A stretch of 64,000 nt of DNA from contig NZ_LZHZ01000065.1 of assembly GCF_001667505.1 (NCBI RefSeq), forward strand, positions 62,001 to 126,000, written 5' to 3'. The DNA comes from Mycobacterium sp. ACS1612. Lineage in GTDB: Bacteria > Actinomycetota > Actinomycetes > Mycobacteriales > Mycobacteriaceae. Positions 10,606 through 18,838 of this stretch are shown one piece after another. The position numbers were made by a program, and so were the translations under genes. The notes beneath the pieces were generated by a model. That model was not told where the DNA came from and did no database searches. It worked only from the letters and a program-made list of their open reading frames with translations. Every line of letters starts with the position of its first letter. Position 1 is the first letter of the stretch.

Positions 10606-10637
10606 GAGCATTTGCTCGGGGGTGCGAGTAGATGCTC
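10606..10637. promoter_or_regulatory. paired inverted repeats, candidate SorC operator
   Basis: Two similar 12-bp sites lie in the 63-bp gap between divergent genes. GAGCA-TT-TGCTC (10606-10617) is a perfect inverted repeat and GAGTA-GA-TGCTC (10626-10637) matches it with one arm degenerate. Their starts are exactly 20 bp apart, about two helical turns, which would put two dimers on the same DNA face. SorC-family proteins act as tetramers on paired sites. Binding by the adjacent regulator is an inference. Confidence 0.65.
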
Positions 10638-10648
10638 ATGAGGTTAGC

Positions 10649-11692
10649 ATGGAGACTGTGACGCATACAACACTTTTGCCAGATACCCACATGCGGGCCG
10701 CAGTACTCGTCGAGCCAGGTCGCATCGAGATGGAGGAGCGACCGGTCCCCGTGCCGGGACCCGGTGATGTGCTGGTGCGGGTGTCGTCGGTCGGGGTCTG
10801 CGGGTCCGATACGCACTATTACCGGCACGGCCGGATCGGGAATTTCGTCGTCGAACAACCTTTGGTGCTCGGCCACGAGGCGGCGGGCACGATCGTCGCC
10901 GTCGGCGCGGGCGTCCCGGCCGAGCGCATCGGTGAGCGGGTGTCGATCGAACCGCAGCGGCCCGACCCCGACAGCGACGAGACCCGCCGCGGCCACTACA
11001 ACCTGTGCCCGCACATGCGGTTCTACGGCACCCCACCGGTGGACGGCGCGTTCTGCGATTACGTCACCATCGGCGCGGGATACGCCCACCGGGTGCCCGA
11101 TTCGGTGTCCGACGACGCCGCGGCGCTCTGTGAACCGCTGTCGGTCGGCATCGCCGCGGTGCGCAAGGCGGGCTTCGACGGCGGCGCGCGCGTGCTGATC
11201 ACCGGCGCGGGTCCGATCGGGATCGTGCTGACGCAACTCGCCAGGGCGTACGGTGCCACGGACATCGTGGTCAGCGATCCCGACGAGGCGCGCCGGGCGC
11301 AGGCGAAAGAGTTCGGCGCGACAGCGGTGCTCGATCCGACCGCCGAGCCGATCGGTGACCTGGGGGTCGATGCGTTCATCGACGCGTCGGGCGCACCATC
11401 GGCGGTCGTCGGCGGGATCCGCGCGGTGCGGCCCGCGGGGACGGTGGTGCTCGTCGGATCGGGCGCGGAGTCGATGGAGTTGCCCACGCAGTTGATCCAG
11501 AACCGCGAACTGGTTCTCACCGGCGTGTTCCGATATGCGAATACGTGGCCGACGGCGCTCGCGCTCGTCGCGTCGGGTCGGGTGAATCTCGACGCGATGG
11601 TGACCGCGCGCTTTCCCTTGGAGAAGGCTGCCGACGCCCTCGACTCTGACCGCACGCGGGGTAGCGTCAAGTCCGTGGTGGTGGTGTCATGA
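10649..11692 (+). CDS. zinc-dependent polyol (sorbitol/xylitol-type) dehydrogenase, 347 aa
   Basis: Medium-chain NAD-dependent dehydrogenase of the sorbitol/L-iditol/xylitol group, oxidising a polyol to a ketose in the cytoplasm. Catalytic zinc ligands are the Cys in GVCGSDTHYY and His-Glu in LGHEAAGTIVAVG. The structural-zinc region is reduced to one Cys (GHYNLCPHMRFYGTPP), as in many sorbitol dehydrogenases. The nucleotide fold is at about 175-200 (GAGPIGIVLTQLA). The frame allows ATG 10649 or ATG 10691 (MRAAVLVEPG); family proteins usually begin at the second. It overlaps the next gene by 4 nt. Confidence 0.88.
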   Translation: METVTHTTLLPDTHMRAAVLVEPGRIEMEERPVPVPGPGDVLVRVSSVGVCGSDTHYYRHGRIGNFVVEQPLVLGHEAAGTIVAVGAGVPAERIGERVSIEPQRPDPDSDETRRGHYNLCPHMRFYGTPPVDGAFCDYVTIGAGYAHRVPDSVSDDAAALCEPLSVGIAAVRKAGFDGGARVLITGAGPIGIVLTQLARAYGATDIVVSDPDEARRAQAKEFGATAVLDPTAEPIGDLGVDAFIDASGAPSAVVGGIRAVRPAGTVVLVGSGAESMELPTQLIQNRELVLTGVFRYANTWPTALALVASGRVNLDAMVTARFPLEKAADALDSDRTRGSVKSVVVVS

Positions 11693-13107
11693 AGCTGAAC
11701 TCGTCGAACCTGGCCCAGATTCCAATCGACAAGCCGAGCTATCGCCGTGACGAAATCGGCGTCGGCATAGTGCATTTCGGTGTCGGCGGGTTTCACCGCG
11801 CCCATCAGGCGATGTATGTCGACCGGCTGCTAGAGATGGGACTGGCGACCGAATGGGGTATCTGCGGGGTTGGGGTGCTGCCCGCCGACCGAAAGATGGC
11901 CGACGTCATGGCCGCGCAGGACTGCATGTACACGCTGCTGCTGGAGAATCCGGACGGCAGCCGCAGCGCGCGCGTGATCGGGTCGATCGTCGACTACCGT
12001 TATGCGCCCGACGACCCGGAAGCCGTCGTCGAACTGCTTGCCGCGCCGAGCACCCGGATCATCTCGCTGACCATCACCGAGGGTGGCTACAACATCGACA
12101 ATCTCGGCGAGATCAACGTATTCGGCTTGGTCGCCGATGCCTTGGCGCGCCGACGCGACCGCGGGATCGGATCGCCGACGATCGTGTCGTGTGACAACAT
12201 CGAGAACAACGGCGACGTCGCGCGGCAGGCCTTCACCACCTACGCCGAACGGGTCCATCCCGGTCTCGGCGCATGGATCACCGAGCACACCCACTTCCCG
12301 AATTCGATGGTCGACCGCATCACACCGGTCACCACGCCTGACGTGATCGCGTTGCTGGCAGACGAATTCGGTGTCGAGGACCAGTGGCCCGTGGTTGCCG
12401 AGCCGTTCACCTCGTGGGTACTGGAGGACGATTTCGCCGACGGGCGGCCTCCGTTGGAGAAGGCCGACGTGTTGTTGGTCGACGATGTCACGCCATATGA
12501 GTTGATGAAGCTGCGACTGCTCAATGCGAGCCATCAGGCCCTGTGCTACTTCGCATACCTGGCCGGCTACCGGTTGGTGCACGATGCCGCCGGTGACCCG
12601 CTGTTCGCCAAATTCCTGCTCGAGTACATGGATTCCGAGGGAACGCCGACGCTCAAACCCGTGCCCGGCATCGACCTGCCCGACTACAAGCGCACGCTGA
12701 TCGAGCGGTTCGCCAATCCCGGCGTGAAAGACACAATCGCGCGGTTGTGCTTCGGGTCGTCGGATCGCATCCCGAAATGGCTGGTGCCGGTGATTCGCGC
12801 GAACCTGGCCTCGGGTGGCCCGGTCCGACTGTCGGCGGCGGTGGTGGCCAGCTGGGCCCGATACGCCGAGGGCGTCGACGAACAGGGCCAACCGATCGAC
12901 GTGCAGGATCAATTGGCCGACACCCTGGTGCCGTTGGCGCAGTCGCAGCGCGAGCACCCGACCGCGTTCATCGAAAACACCTCATTGTTCGGTGATCTGG
13001 CTGCGCAGCCCCGATTCGTCGAGGCGTATCTGTGGGCGCTGGACTCGCTGCACCGCGACGGGGCGCGCGCGACGCTGGAGACGTTGCTGTTGAAGGAGAC
13101 GACATGA
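11689..13107 (+). CDS. mannitol dehydrogenase family protein (polyol 2-dehydrogenase), 472 aa
   Basis: Long-chain NAD(P)-dependent polyol dehydrogenase converting a hexitol such as D-mannitol or D-arabinitol to the 2-keto sugar. The N-terminal cofactor region has VGIVHFGVGGFHRAHQAMY (about 27-45). The active-site motif KLRLLNASHQAL (about 275) contains the catalytic Lys, Asn and His of this family. Full length for the family. The ATG overlaps the upstream stop as ATGA and its own stop overlaps the kinase start the same way, so dehydrogenases and kinase form one translationally coupled unit. Confidence 0.92.
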   Translation: MKLNSSNLAQIPIDKPSYRRDEIGVGIVHFGVGGFHRAHQAMYVDRLLEMGLATEWGICGVGVLPADRKMADVMAAQDCMYTLLLENPDGSRSARVIGSIVDYRYAPDDPEAVVELLAAPSTRIISLTITEGGYNIDNLGEINVFGLVADALARRRDRGIGSPTIVSCDNIENNGDVARQAFTTYAERVHPGLGAWITEHTHFPNSMVDRITPVTTPDVIALLADEFGVEDQWPVVAEPFTSWVLEDDFADGRPPLEKADVLLVDDVTPYELMKLRLLNASHQALCYFAYLAGYRLVHDAAGDPLFAKFLLEYMDSEGTPTLKPVPGIDLPDYKRTLIERFANPGVKDTIARLCFGSSDRIPKWLVPVIRANLASGGPVRLSAAVVASWARYAEGVDEQGQPIDVQDQLADTLVPLAQSQREHPTAFIENTSLFGDLAAQPRFVEAYLWALDSLHRDGARATLETLLLKETT

Positions 13108-14072
13108 CCGTGCCCGGCGCGCCTCAGCGGGCCCTGGTGATCGGCGAGGCGCTGATCGACATCGTCGAGCGTGACGGCGAAATCACGGGCGAGCACGTCG
13201 GCGGCAGCCCGTTGAACGTGGCGGTCGGGCTGGCCCGACTGGGTCGCGGCGTCGACTTCCTCACCCACATCGGTGACGACGCGCGTGGCCGCCGTATTGT
13301 TGACTATGTCAAACAATCTGGCGCACAACTGGTTTCGGGAAGTCTGTCCGCTGAGCGCACACCGACGGCGCTGGCCACGCTGGACGCCAACGGATCGGCG
13401 CAGTACACGTTCGACATCGACTGGCAGCTGTCGGGCACACCGGAGGTGGCGCCGCCGCTCGTCGCGCACACGGGCTCGATCGCGACGGTGCTGGAACCGG
13501 GCTGCCGGGCCACCGCCGCGCTGCTCGACGCGTATCACCCGTCGGCGACCATCACGTTCGACCCGAACGTGCGCCCGGCGTTGATCGAGGACGACGACAT
13601 CGCGCGCGGCCGCATCGACCGATTGATCGAACGCTGCGACGTGGTCAAGGCCAGCGATGAGGACATGCGCTGGATCGACCCCGACCGGACGCCGGAACAG
13701 ATCGCCGCGACATGGCTGGGGCTGGGCCCGTCGATCGTCGCGGTGACGATGGGTGAGGCAGGTGCGTTCGCGATGTGCGCGGCGGGGACGGTGCGGGTGC
13801 CCGCGCGCAAAGTGAACGTGGTGGACACCGTCGGGGCGGGCGACGCGTTCATGACGGGCCTGATCGACGCGTTGTGGTCGCTGGGCTTGCTGGGCGCTGA
13901 TCGGCGGCCGCAACTGGACCGGATTCCGGTGGAAGCGCTGACCGAGGTGGTGCAGACGGCCGCGTTGTCTTCGGCGTTGACGGTTGCGCGTGCCGGGGCT
14001 GACCTGCCGAATCGCGCGACGCGCGACGCCGCAGCGGCCGGGTCCGGCCCGTTGTTGCCCCAACCGGGTTAG
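13104..14072 (+). CDS. PfkB-family carbohydrate kinase (fructokinase-like), 322 aa
   Basis: Phosphorylates the ketose made by the two preceding dehydrogenases, most likely fructose. It starts at ATG 13104 in an ATGA overlap; the frame extends further upstream but only as a shadow. PfkB features are visible: GGSPLNVAVGLARLG near residue 35, and the C-terminal signature DTVGAGDAFMTGL with the catalytic Asp (about 245-257). Together with the dehydrogenases and the ABC importer it completes a polyol uptake and catabolism route. Confidence 0.9.
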   Translation: MTVPGAPQRALVIGEALIDIVERDGEITGEHVGGSPLNVAVGLARLGRGVDFLTHIGDDARGRRIVDYVKQSGAQLVSGSLSAERTPTALATLDANGSAQYTFDIDWQLSGTPEVAPPLVAHTGSIATVLEPGCRATAALLDAYHPSATITFDPNVRPALIEDDDIARGRIDRLIERCDVVKASDEDMRWIDPDRTPEQIAATWLGLGPSIVAVTMGEAGAFAMCAAGTVRVPARKVNVVDTVGAGDAFMTGLIDALWSLGLLGADRRPQLDRIPVEALTEVVQTAALSSALTVARAGADLPNRATRDAAAAGSGPLLPQPG

Positions 14073-14081
14073 CCTGGGCTT

Positions 14082-15008
14082 ATGCGTTCCATATGGAAGG
14101 GTTCGATCGCGTTCGGCCTGGTGAACGTGCCGGTCAAGGTGTACAGCGCGACCGAGGACCACGACATCAAGTTCCACCAGGTGCACGCCAAGGACAATGG
14201 TCGCATCCGGTACAAGCGGGTCTGCGAACTCGACGGCGAGGTCGTGGAGTACCGCGACATCGCGAAGGCCTACGAATCCGATGACGGCCAGACGGTGGTG
14301 ATCACCGACGAGGACATCGCCACGCTTCCCGAGGAGCGCAGTCGTGAGATCGAGGTGCTGGAGTTCGTTCCCGCCAGCGACATCGACCCGATGATGTACG
14401 ACAAGAGCTACTTCTTGGAACCAGACGGGAAATCGTCGAAGTCCTACGTACTGCTGACCAAGACGCTCAAGGAGACCGACCGGGTTGCGATCGTGCACTT
14501 TGCGTTGCGCAACAAGACGCGGCTGGCCGCCCTGCGGGTGCAGGACTTCAGCAAGCGCGACGTGATGATCGTCCAGACTCTGTTGTGGCCCGATGAGATT
14601 CGTGATCCGGATTTCCCGGTGCTGGACAAGGAAGTCGAGGTCAAGCCTGCGGAGTTGAAGATGGCCAGCCAGGTGGTCGAGTCGATGACCGACGACTTCA
14701 ACCCGGACCGCTACCACGATGACTATCAAGAGCAGTTGCACGAGCTGGTTCAGGCGAAACTCGAAGGCGGCGAAGCGTTTACCACCGAGGAGCAGCCGAA
14801 GGAACTGGACGAGACCGAGGATGTGTCGGATCTGCTGGCCAAGTTGGAGGCCAGCGTGAAGGCGCGCCGCGGCGGCGGTGGTTCCGATGGCGACAAACCA
14901 GCCAAGAAGGCACCGGCCAAGAAAGCCGCCAAGAAGGCACCGGCGAAGAAGGCAGCCAAGAAGTCGCCTGCGAAGAAAGCCGCCAAGAAGGCCGCTGCCA
15001 AGAAGTGA
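14082..15008 (+). CDS. ku: Ku, DNA end-binding protein of NHEJ, with Lys/Ala-rich C-terminal tail
   Basis: Homodimeric Ku ring that binds double-strand ends and recruits LigD. MRSIWKGSIAFGLVNVPVKVYSAT at the start is the canonical bacterial Ku opening, and the core fold covers about residues 1-260. From about 265 the protein becomes a basic tail made of repeated PAKKA units, ending KKAAAKK, like the extended Ku tails of some mycobacteria that add DNA binding. The gene starts 9 nt after the kinase stop, so it may be read through from the polyol operon. Confidence 0.96.
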   Translation: MRSIWKGSIAFGLVNVPVKVYSATEDHDIKFHQVHAKDNGRIRYKRVCELDGEVVEYRDIAKAYESDDGQTVVITDEDIATLPEERSREIEVLEFVPASDIDPMMYDKSYFLEPDGKSSKSYVLLTKTLKETDRVAIVHFALRNKTRLAALRVQDFSKRDVMIVQTLLWPDEIRDPDFPVLDKEVEVKPAELKMASQVVESMTDDFNPDRYHDDYQEQLHELVQAKLEGGEAFTTEEQPKELDETEDVSDLLAKLEASVKARRGGGGSDGDKPAKKAPAKKAAKKAPAKKAAKKSPAKKAAKKAAAKK

Positions 15009-15476
15009 CTACGCGGGCAGATTCACCCGCAGGGCATCGTGCTCATCGAGAATCCGGCGCAACGCCGCGTCCATCGGGTGAGCGGATACGAGATCACGCC
15101 GGAACCCGTCGTCCACCACGGCGACCGCACCCTCGGGTAGGGCGGCGGTGTCGACTTGGTCGACGAACGAATCGAACATCCCCGGTGGCGTGGCCAGGTA
15201 GTACAGGGTTCGACGGGACTCGGTCAGCCCGGCCGCATACATCAAACCGTGTTGGGTGATCACGAACAGTTCGGAAGACATATCGGCGTTCGGGGTTTCG
15301 GCGGCGCCCCACGCCATCGCGGCGCGCCGCATCTGCGCCAGCCGATCCGGGATGTCGTCGCTGAGCGTGAACAACCGTGCGACAAGTGCGTCGCCCGCCA
15401 GGGGACACATGTCGACCGCAGCCCGAAAGTAGCGCTGGAAGATCTCCCCGAAGAAGTCATACCGTTGCTCGTTCAT
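15009..15476 (-). CDS. hypothetical protein, 155 aa
   Basis: Not recognised. The ATG at 15476 (MNEQRYDFFGEIFQRYF) is the likely start. The protein is soluble, acidic and mostly helical in appearance, with no membrane segment and no motif I can name. Its stop codon abuts the ku stop with no bases between, so the genes converge. GC-rich codon use looks like the neighbours, which supports a real gene. Confidence 0.6.
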   Translation of the reverse strand: MNEQRYDFFGEIFQRYFRAAVDMCPLAGDALVARLFTLSDDIPDRLAQMRRAAMAWGAAETPNADMSSELFVITQHGLMYAAGLTESRRTLYYLATPPGMFDSFVDQVDTAALPEGAVAVVDDGFRRDLVSAHPMDAALRRILDEHDALRVNLPA

Positions 15477-15570
15477 AATGCCTCCCGGACTCACATTCGA
15501 TTGTGCGCCCGTCGGCCGTGGTACAGAAGTGCCTGCCGTCAAAACCTGATTGGAGCTCAGACGGTGTCCA

Positions 15571-16077
15571 TCAAGAGTCGGTCCGTGGAGCGGGGTACCC
15601 GCGACCGTTCTCGAGGTTATGACCGGCGCGCGCGAGCAGGAGAGGAAAGGCGCGGCTCAAGAAAGGCTTGGCGAGCTTGAAGGCGAGTCGCGGCTTGTAA
15701 GCGAGAGTCCAGTGCAGCACGGTGGCTTGGTCGCCGTCAGGCTCGACTTCATAATCCTCAACAGCGGCGGCGAACACCGGTGCCTGCGTGCCGTCGACGC
15801 GGAACGCCCAACGCACGCCTTCATCCCAGGCGAGGATCGTCTCCTCGAAAGTGACGCCGGTGAACCGGGCAGTGCGCTGAGAACCAACACCGTGAGGCTC
15901 CGGTGTGCGGTAGTGGCCAGTCTTATCGAATCCGGGGAAGAAGTCGCCCCAACCGGCCGGATCATAGGCCAATGCCGCGAAGATCTCCCGCGGCGGTCTG
16001 CCTACTTTGGCTGTGGCATGAAGCTTGACGGGCGCGGAATTGAGGAAGTCGAGCTCGACGGCTTCGCAGACGAACAT
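15571..16077 (-). CDS. SRPBCC-family (polyketide cyclase/START-like) protein, 168 aa
   Basis: Small soluble protein of the SRPBCC lipid/ligand-binding fold. KLHATAKVGRPPREIFAALAYDPAGWGDFFPGF is the typical N-terminal strand-helix region with the AYDPAGW turn, and the C-terminal half ends in a long helix (AFKLAKPFLSRAFPLLL). The start is ATG 16077, preceded by AGGGAG; an in-frame upstream ATG at 16134 lacks a comparable site. It is divergent from the SDR at 16303 with a KstR-like motif between them. Ligand unknown. Confidence 0.75.
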   Translation of the reverse strand: MFVCEAVELDFLNSAPVKLHATAKVGRPPREIFAALAYDPAGWGDFFPGFDKTGHYRTPEPHGVGSQRTARFTGVTFEETILAWDEGVRWAFRVDGTQAPVFAAAVEDYEVEPDGDQATVLHWTLAYKPRLAFKLAKPFLSRAFPLLLARAGHNLENGRGYPAPRTDS

Positions 16078-16224
16078 ACGAATCTCCCTGCTCTGTGATA
16101 GCAGGCAATATACGGCTCCAGCCGAACCCACCACGGACTTCAGCCGTTTGGTCGCGGCCCGGCGTAACCGGAGATTTCGACTCTCCGGTCAAGCCCCCTA
16201 CGGCCTCGGCCACAGGACGGAAAG

Positions 16225-16238
16225 TAGAACGTGTTTCA
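16225..16238. promoter_or_regulatory. candidate KstR operator
   Basis: TAGAACGTGTTTCA fits the published KstR pattern TNNAACNNGTTNNA at every fixed position. It lies in the 225-bp divergent promoter region between the SRPBCC gene and the SDR, 65 bp before the SDR start. KstR is the TetR-type repressor of mycobacterial sterol catabolism. A 14-mer with eight fixed bases can occur by chance, so binding is not proven, but the position in a divergent promoter favours it. Confidence 0.55.
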
Positions 16239-16302
16239 AAAACGCCACTCGCGGCTGTCGAAAGCCTGCTAGCGTTCGCGCGGCGAGGGAAGGACGACAA
16301 AC

Positions 16303-17094
16303 GTGATTCTCGACATGTTCAGGCTGGACGACCAGGTCGCGGTGGTCACCGGCGCGGGCCGTGGACTGGGCGCGGCGATGGCGGTGGCGTTCGCGGAAGT
16401 CGGTGCGGACGTTGTGATTGCGGCCCGCACGCAGTCGCAACTCGAGGAGGTCGCCGAGCAGGTCCGAGCGGTGGGCCGCAAGGCGCACATCGTGGTCGCC
16501 GATCTCGCGCACCCCGAGGACACGGCCAAGCTGGCGACCGAGGCCGTCGACGCCTTCGGCAAACTAGACATCGTCGTCAACAACGTCGGCGGCACCATGC
16601 CGAACACGTTGCTGACCACCTCGGTCAAGGACATGAAGGACGCCTTCACGTTCAATGTGCTGACCGCCCACGCCCTGACCACCGCGGCGGTTCCGCTGAT
16701 GCTCGAACACTCCGGCGGCGGCAGCATCATCAACATCACCTCGACCATGGGCCGGTTGGCAGGCCGCGGGTTCGCCGCATACGCGACCGCCAAGGGAGCG
16801 CTGGCGCACTACACCCGGCAAGCCGCCCTCGACCTGTGCCCGAAGATCCGGGTCAACGCGATCGCGCCGGGATCCATCCTCACCTCCGCGCTCGACATCG
16901 TCGCCTCCAACGACGAACTCCGCGAGCCGATGGAAAAAGCCACTCCGATGCGGCGACTCGGCGACCCGGCGGACATCGCCGCTGCCGCCGTCTATCTCGC
17001 GTCACCGGCGGGCAGTTTCCTGACCGGCAAGATGCTCGAGATCGACGGCGGACTCAACATCCCCAATCTCGACCTGCCCATCCCCGACCTGTGA
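16303..17094 (+). CDS. SDR-family oxidoreductase, 263 aa
   Basis: NAD(P)-dependent short-chain dehydrogenase. TGxxxGxG is seen in VVTGAGRGLGAAMA (about residues 14-27), NNVGG replaces the usual NNAG, the catalytic region is ITSTMGRLAGRGFAAYATAKGAL (Ser, Tyr, Lys at about 145-165), and it ends with FLTGKMLEIDGG. The start is GTG 16303 after GAGGGAAGGA; ATG 16315 is possible. It is followed by the dihydrodipicolinate-reductase-like gene after a short gap, probably in one operon. The KstR-like motif upstream suggests a sterol or lipid substrate. Confidence 0.85.
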   Translation: MILDMFRLDDQVAVVTGAGRGLGAAMAVAFAEVGADVVIAARTQSQLEEVAEQVRAVGRKAHIVVADLAHPEDTAKLATEAVDAFGKLDIVVNNVGGTMPNTLLTTSVKDMKDAFTFNVLTAHALTTAAVPLMLEHSGGGSIINITSTMGRLAGRGFAAYATAKGALAHYTRQAALDLCPKIRVNAIAPGSILTSALDIVASNDELREPMEKATPMRRLGDPADIAAAAVYLASPAGSFLTGKMLEIDGGLNIPNLDLPIPDL

Positions 17095-17104
17095 GGAGCT
17101 AGCC

Positions 17105-18178
17105 ATCGCCATCAAAGTCGCGCAGATCGGCACCGGCAACGTCGGCCGCCACGCGCTCGCCCAACTCATCACCGATCCACGCTTCGAACTCACCGGCGTC
17201 TGGGTGTCCGGCGACTCGAAGGCCGGCAAGGACGCCGGAGAGCTTGCGGGGCTTGACCTTTCGACGGGCGTCAAAGCCACCACCGACCTCGACGCGGTGC
17301 TGGCCACCGAACCCGCGTGCGCCGTCTACTGCGCGATGGCCGACAATCGGCTACCCGAGGCGCTCGAGGACTACCGCAGGATTCTCGCCGCGGGCGTCAA
17401 CGTCGTCGGCAGCAGCGCCGTCTTCCTGCAATACCCGTGGGAGACGCTGCCCGCAGAGCTCATCACCCCGATCGAGGACGCCGCCAAGGCGGGCAACGCC
17501 AGCGTGTTCGTCAACGGCATCGACCCCGGCTTCGCCAACGATCTGATGCCGCTCGCGCTGGCTGGCACGTGCCAGAGCATCGAGCAGATCCGCTGCATGG
17601 AGATCATCAACTACGACACCTACGACAGCGCCACCGTGATGTTCGACGTGATGGGCTTCGGCAAGCCGCTCGACGAGATCCCGATGCTGCTGCAGCCCGG
17701 CGTGCTCAGCCTGGCGTGGGGATCGGTCGTGCGCCAACTCGCGGCGGGCCTTGGCATCGAACTCGACAAGGTCACCGAGACGTACACCCGCACCCCCGCG
17801 CCCGAGGACTTCGACATCGCGTCCGGCCACGTCGCGAAGGGCACCGCGGCGGCGCTGCGGTTCGAGGTGCGCGGCATGAAGGACGGCAAAGTTGCTGTCG
17901 TGCTCGAACACGTCACCCGACTGCGCGACGACCTGCAGCCGGATTGGCCGCAGCCCGCCCAGGAGGGTGGTTCGTACCGCATCGAGATCACCGGCGAACC
18001 GTCCTACGCGCTCGACCTGTGTCTGAGCAGCCGCAAGGGCGATCACAACCACGCCGGATTGGTCGCCACCGCCGGACGCGTCGTGAACGCCATCCCCGCT
18101 GTCATCGACGCCGCACCAGGCATCACGACGACGCTCGACTTACCCCTGATTACGGGAAAAGGGCTGTACGCTGGCTGA
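17105..18178 (+). CDS. dihydrodipicolinate reductase-like NAD(P)-binding protein, 357 aa, apparent ATC start
   Basis: Member of the DapB-like Rossmann dehydrogenases common in mycobacterial lipid gene clusters; not the lysine enzyme itself. The protein should begin (M)AIKVAQIGTGNVGRHALAQLI, with the GxGxxG dinucleotide loop at residues 9-14. The codon at the expected start (17105) is ATC, 7 nt after a good GAGGAG site. The first ATG in frame is at 17204 and would remove the entire nucleotide loop. Either ATC is used, or an ATG changed to ATC. It ends with LDLPLITGKGLYAG, typical of the family. Starts 10 nt after the SDR stop. Confidence 0.82.
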   Translation: MAIKVAQIGTGNVGRHALAQLITDPRFELTGVWVSGDSKAGKDAGELAGLDLSTGVKATTDLDAVLATEPACAVYCAMADNRLPEALEDYRRILAAGVNVVGSSAVFLQYPWETLPAELITPIEDAAKAGNASVFVNGIDPGFANDLMPLALAGTCQSIEQIRCMEIINYDTYDSATVMFDVMGFGKPLDEIPMLLQPGVLSLAWGSVVRQLAAGLGIELDKVTETYTRTPAPEDFDIASGHVAKGTAAALRFEVRGMKDGKVAVVLEHVTRLRDDLQPDWPQPAQEGGSYRIEITGEPSYALDLCLSSRKGDHNHAGLVATAGRVVNAIPAVIDAAPGITTTLDLPLITGKGLYAG

Positions 18179-18211
18179 TAACTCGGGGGTCAATAACAGA
18201 AGGACTTGCCT

Positions 18212-18502
18212 ATGCGGAGGACCAGGCGCTACTTCACCCCGCTAATTGTCGCGGCAGGCGCCGCAACGGCACTCATTTCCGCGCCCGCTGCCCTTGCCGA
18301 TCCCAGCGACACTTCCACGCTGCCCGACTGCACCAGCGTCGGCGGCGTGACCGATATGGGTGCCGGAACGACCGAATGCGCGACGCCCGGCAACGTGCAA
18401 CTCGACGCCACACCGCCTGAACCGGACTACCCCTATCCGTGGGATGACGAGTTCTGGGGTCCGGCGTTGATCATCGGTGGCGGCGGCGGGGGCCGTCGCT
18501 AA
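18212..18502 (+). CDS. small secreted protein, 96 aa
   Basis: Exported protein of unknown function. The ATG at 18212 follows AGAAGGA. A TTG 6 nt upstream is also in frame. The signal peptide is MRRTRRYFTPLIVAAGAATALISAPAALA, with cleavage before DPS. The mature chain has two Cys, then a Pro/Asp/Trp stretch (PYPWDDEFWGPALIIGG) and a Gly-rich end. The next gene has the same layout, so the two look like diverged tandem paralogues. Confidence 0.7.
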   Translation: MRRTRRYFTPLIVAAGAATALISAPAALADPSDTSTLPDCTSVGGVTDMGAGTTECATPGNVQLDATPPEPDYPYPWDDEFWGPALIIGGGGGGRR

Positions 18503-18536
18503 CCACCTTTTTCATGGCCCATTAAGGAGGCCAACC

Positions 18537-18776
18537 ATGCGGGCCTTTCGTTGTTTCCCAATGGTTTTGGCGGCGGCCGGCGCGTGCGCTGCAGTGGCTC
18601 TGGCACCCGTTGCCGCGGCCCAACCGGAATGCACCACCACCGCTCCGTACACAACGCAGTGCCAAACCAATGGCAGTGCATCGATCGTCACGTCGCCCCA
18701 GCAGAACAATTGGTACGGCGGCTGGCCGTGGTGGGGCGGCGGCCTCGTCATCGGCATCGGCGGTTGGAACTGGTAG
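18537..18776 (+). CDS. small secreted protein, Trp/Gly-rich tail, 79 aa
   Basis: Exported protein of unknown function with ATG 18537 after a strong AAGGAGG. The signal peptide runs to about residue 28 (VALAPVAAAQPE). Two Cys (ECTT, TQCQ) precede a tail WYGGWPWWGGGLVIGIGGWNW, very rich in Trp and Gly. Same architecture as the gene 34 nt upstream: signal peptide, Cys pair, aromatic/Gly C-terminus with an LxIGxGG-like string. The tail could insert in or stick to a surface; this is speculative. Confidence 0.7.
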   Translation: MRAFRCFPMVLAAAGACAAVALAPVAAAQPECTTTAPYTTQCQTNGSASIVTSPQQNNWYGGWPWWGGGLVIGIGGWNW

Positions 18777-18782
18777 TCACCT

Positions 18783-18801
18783 GAGGTTTCGGCTAACCTA
18801 A
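18783..18801. promoter_or_regulatory. iron/manganese-box-like site upstream of the Nramp gene
   Basis: The 19 bases ending GGCTAACCTAA match the mycobacterial IdeR-type box (TTAGGTTAGGCTAACCTAA) at 14 positions, with an intact right half and a degenerate left half. It lies 37 bp before the transporter start, and a second half-site GGGTTAGG sits right at the start codon (18832-18839). Metal-dependent repressors of the DtxR family (IdeR, MntR) use boxes of this type and mntH genes are common targets. Which repressor, if any, binds is inference. Confidence 0.5.
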
Positions 18802-18838
18802 CTTTTCTATTCGCATCCCCGGATAGAGAGTGGGTTAG

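Noticed and set aside
12909..14741. 610-aa minus-strand ORF across the kinase and ku
   Set aside because: His/Arg-rich antisense shadow over two well supported genes.
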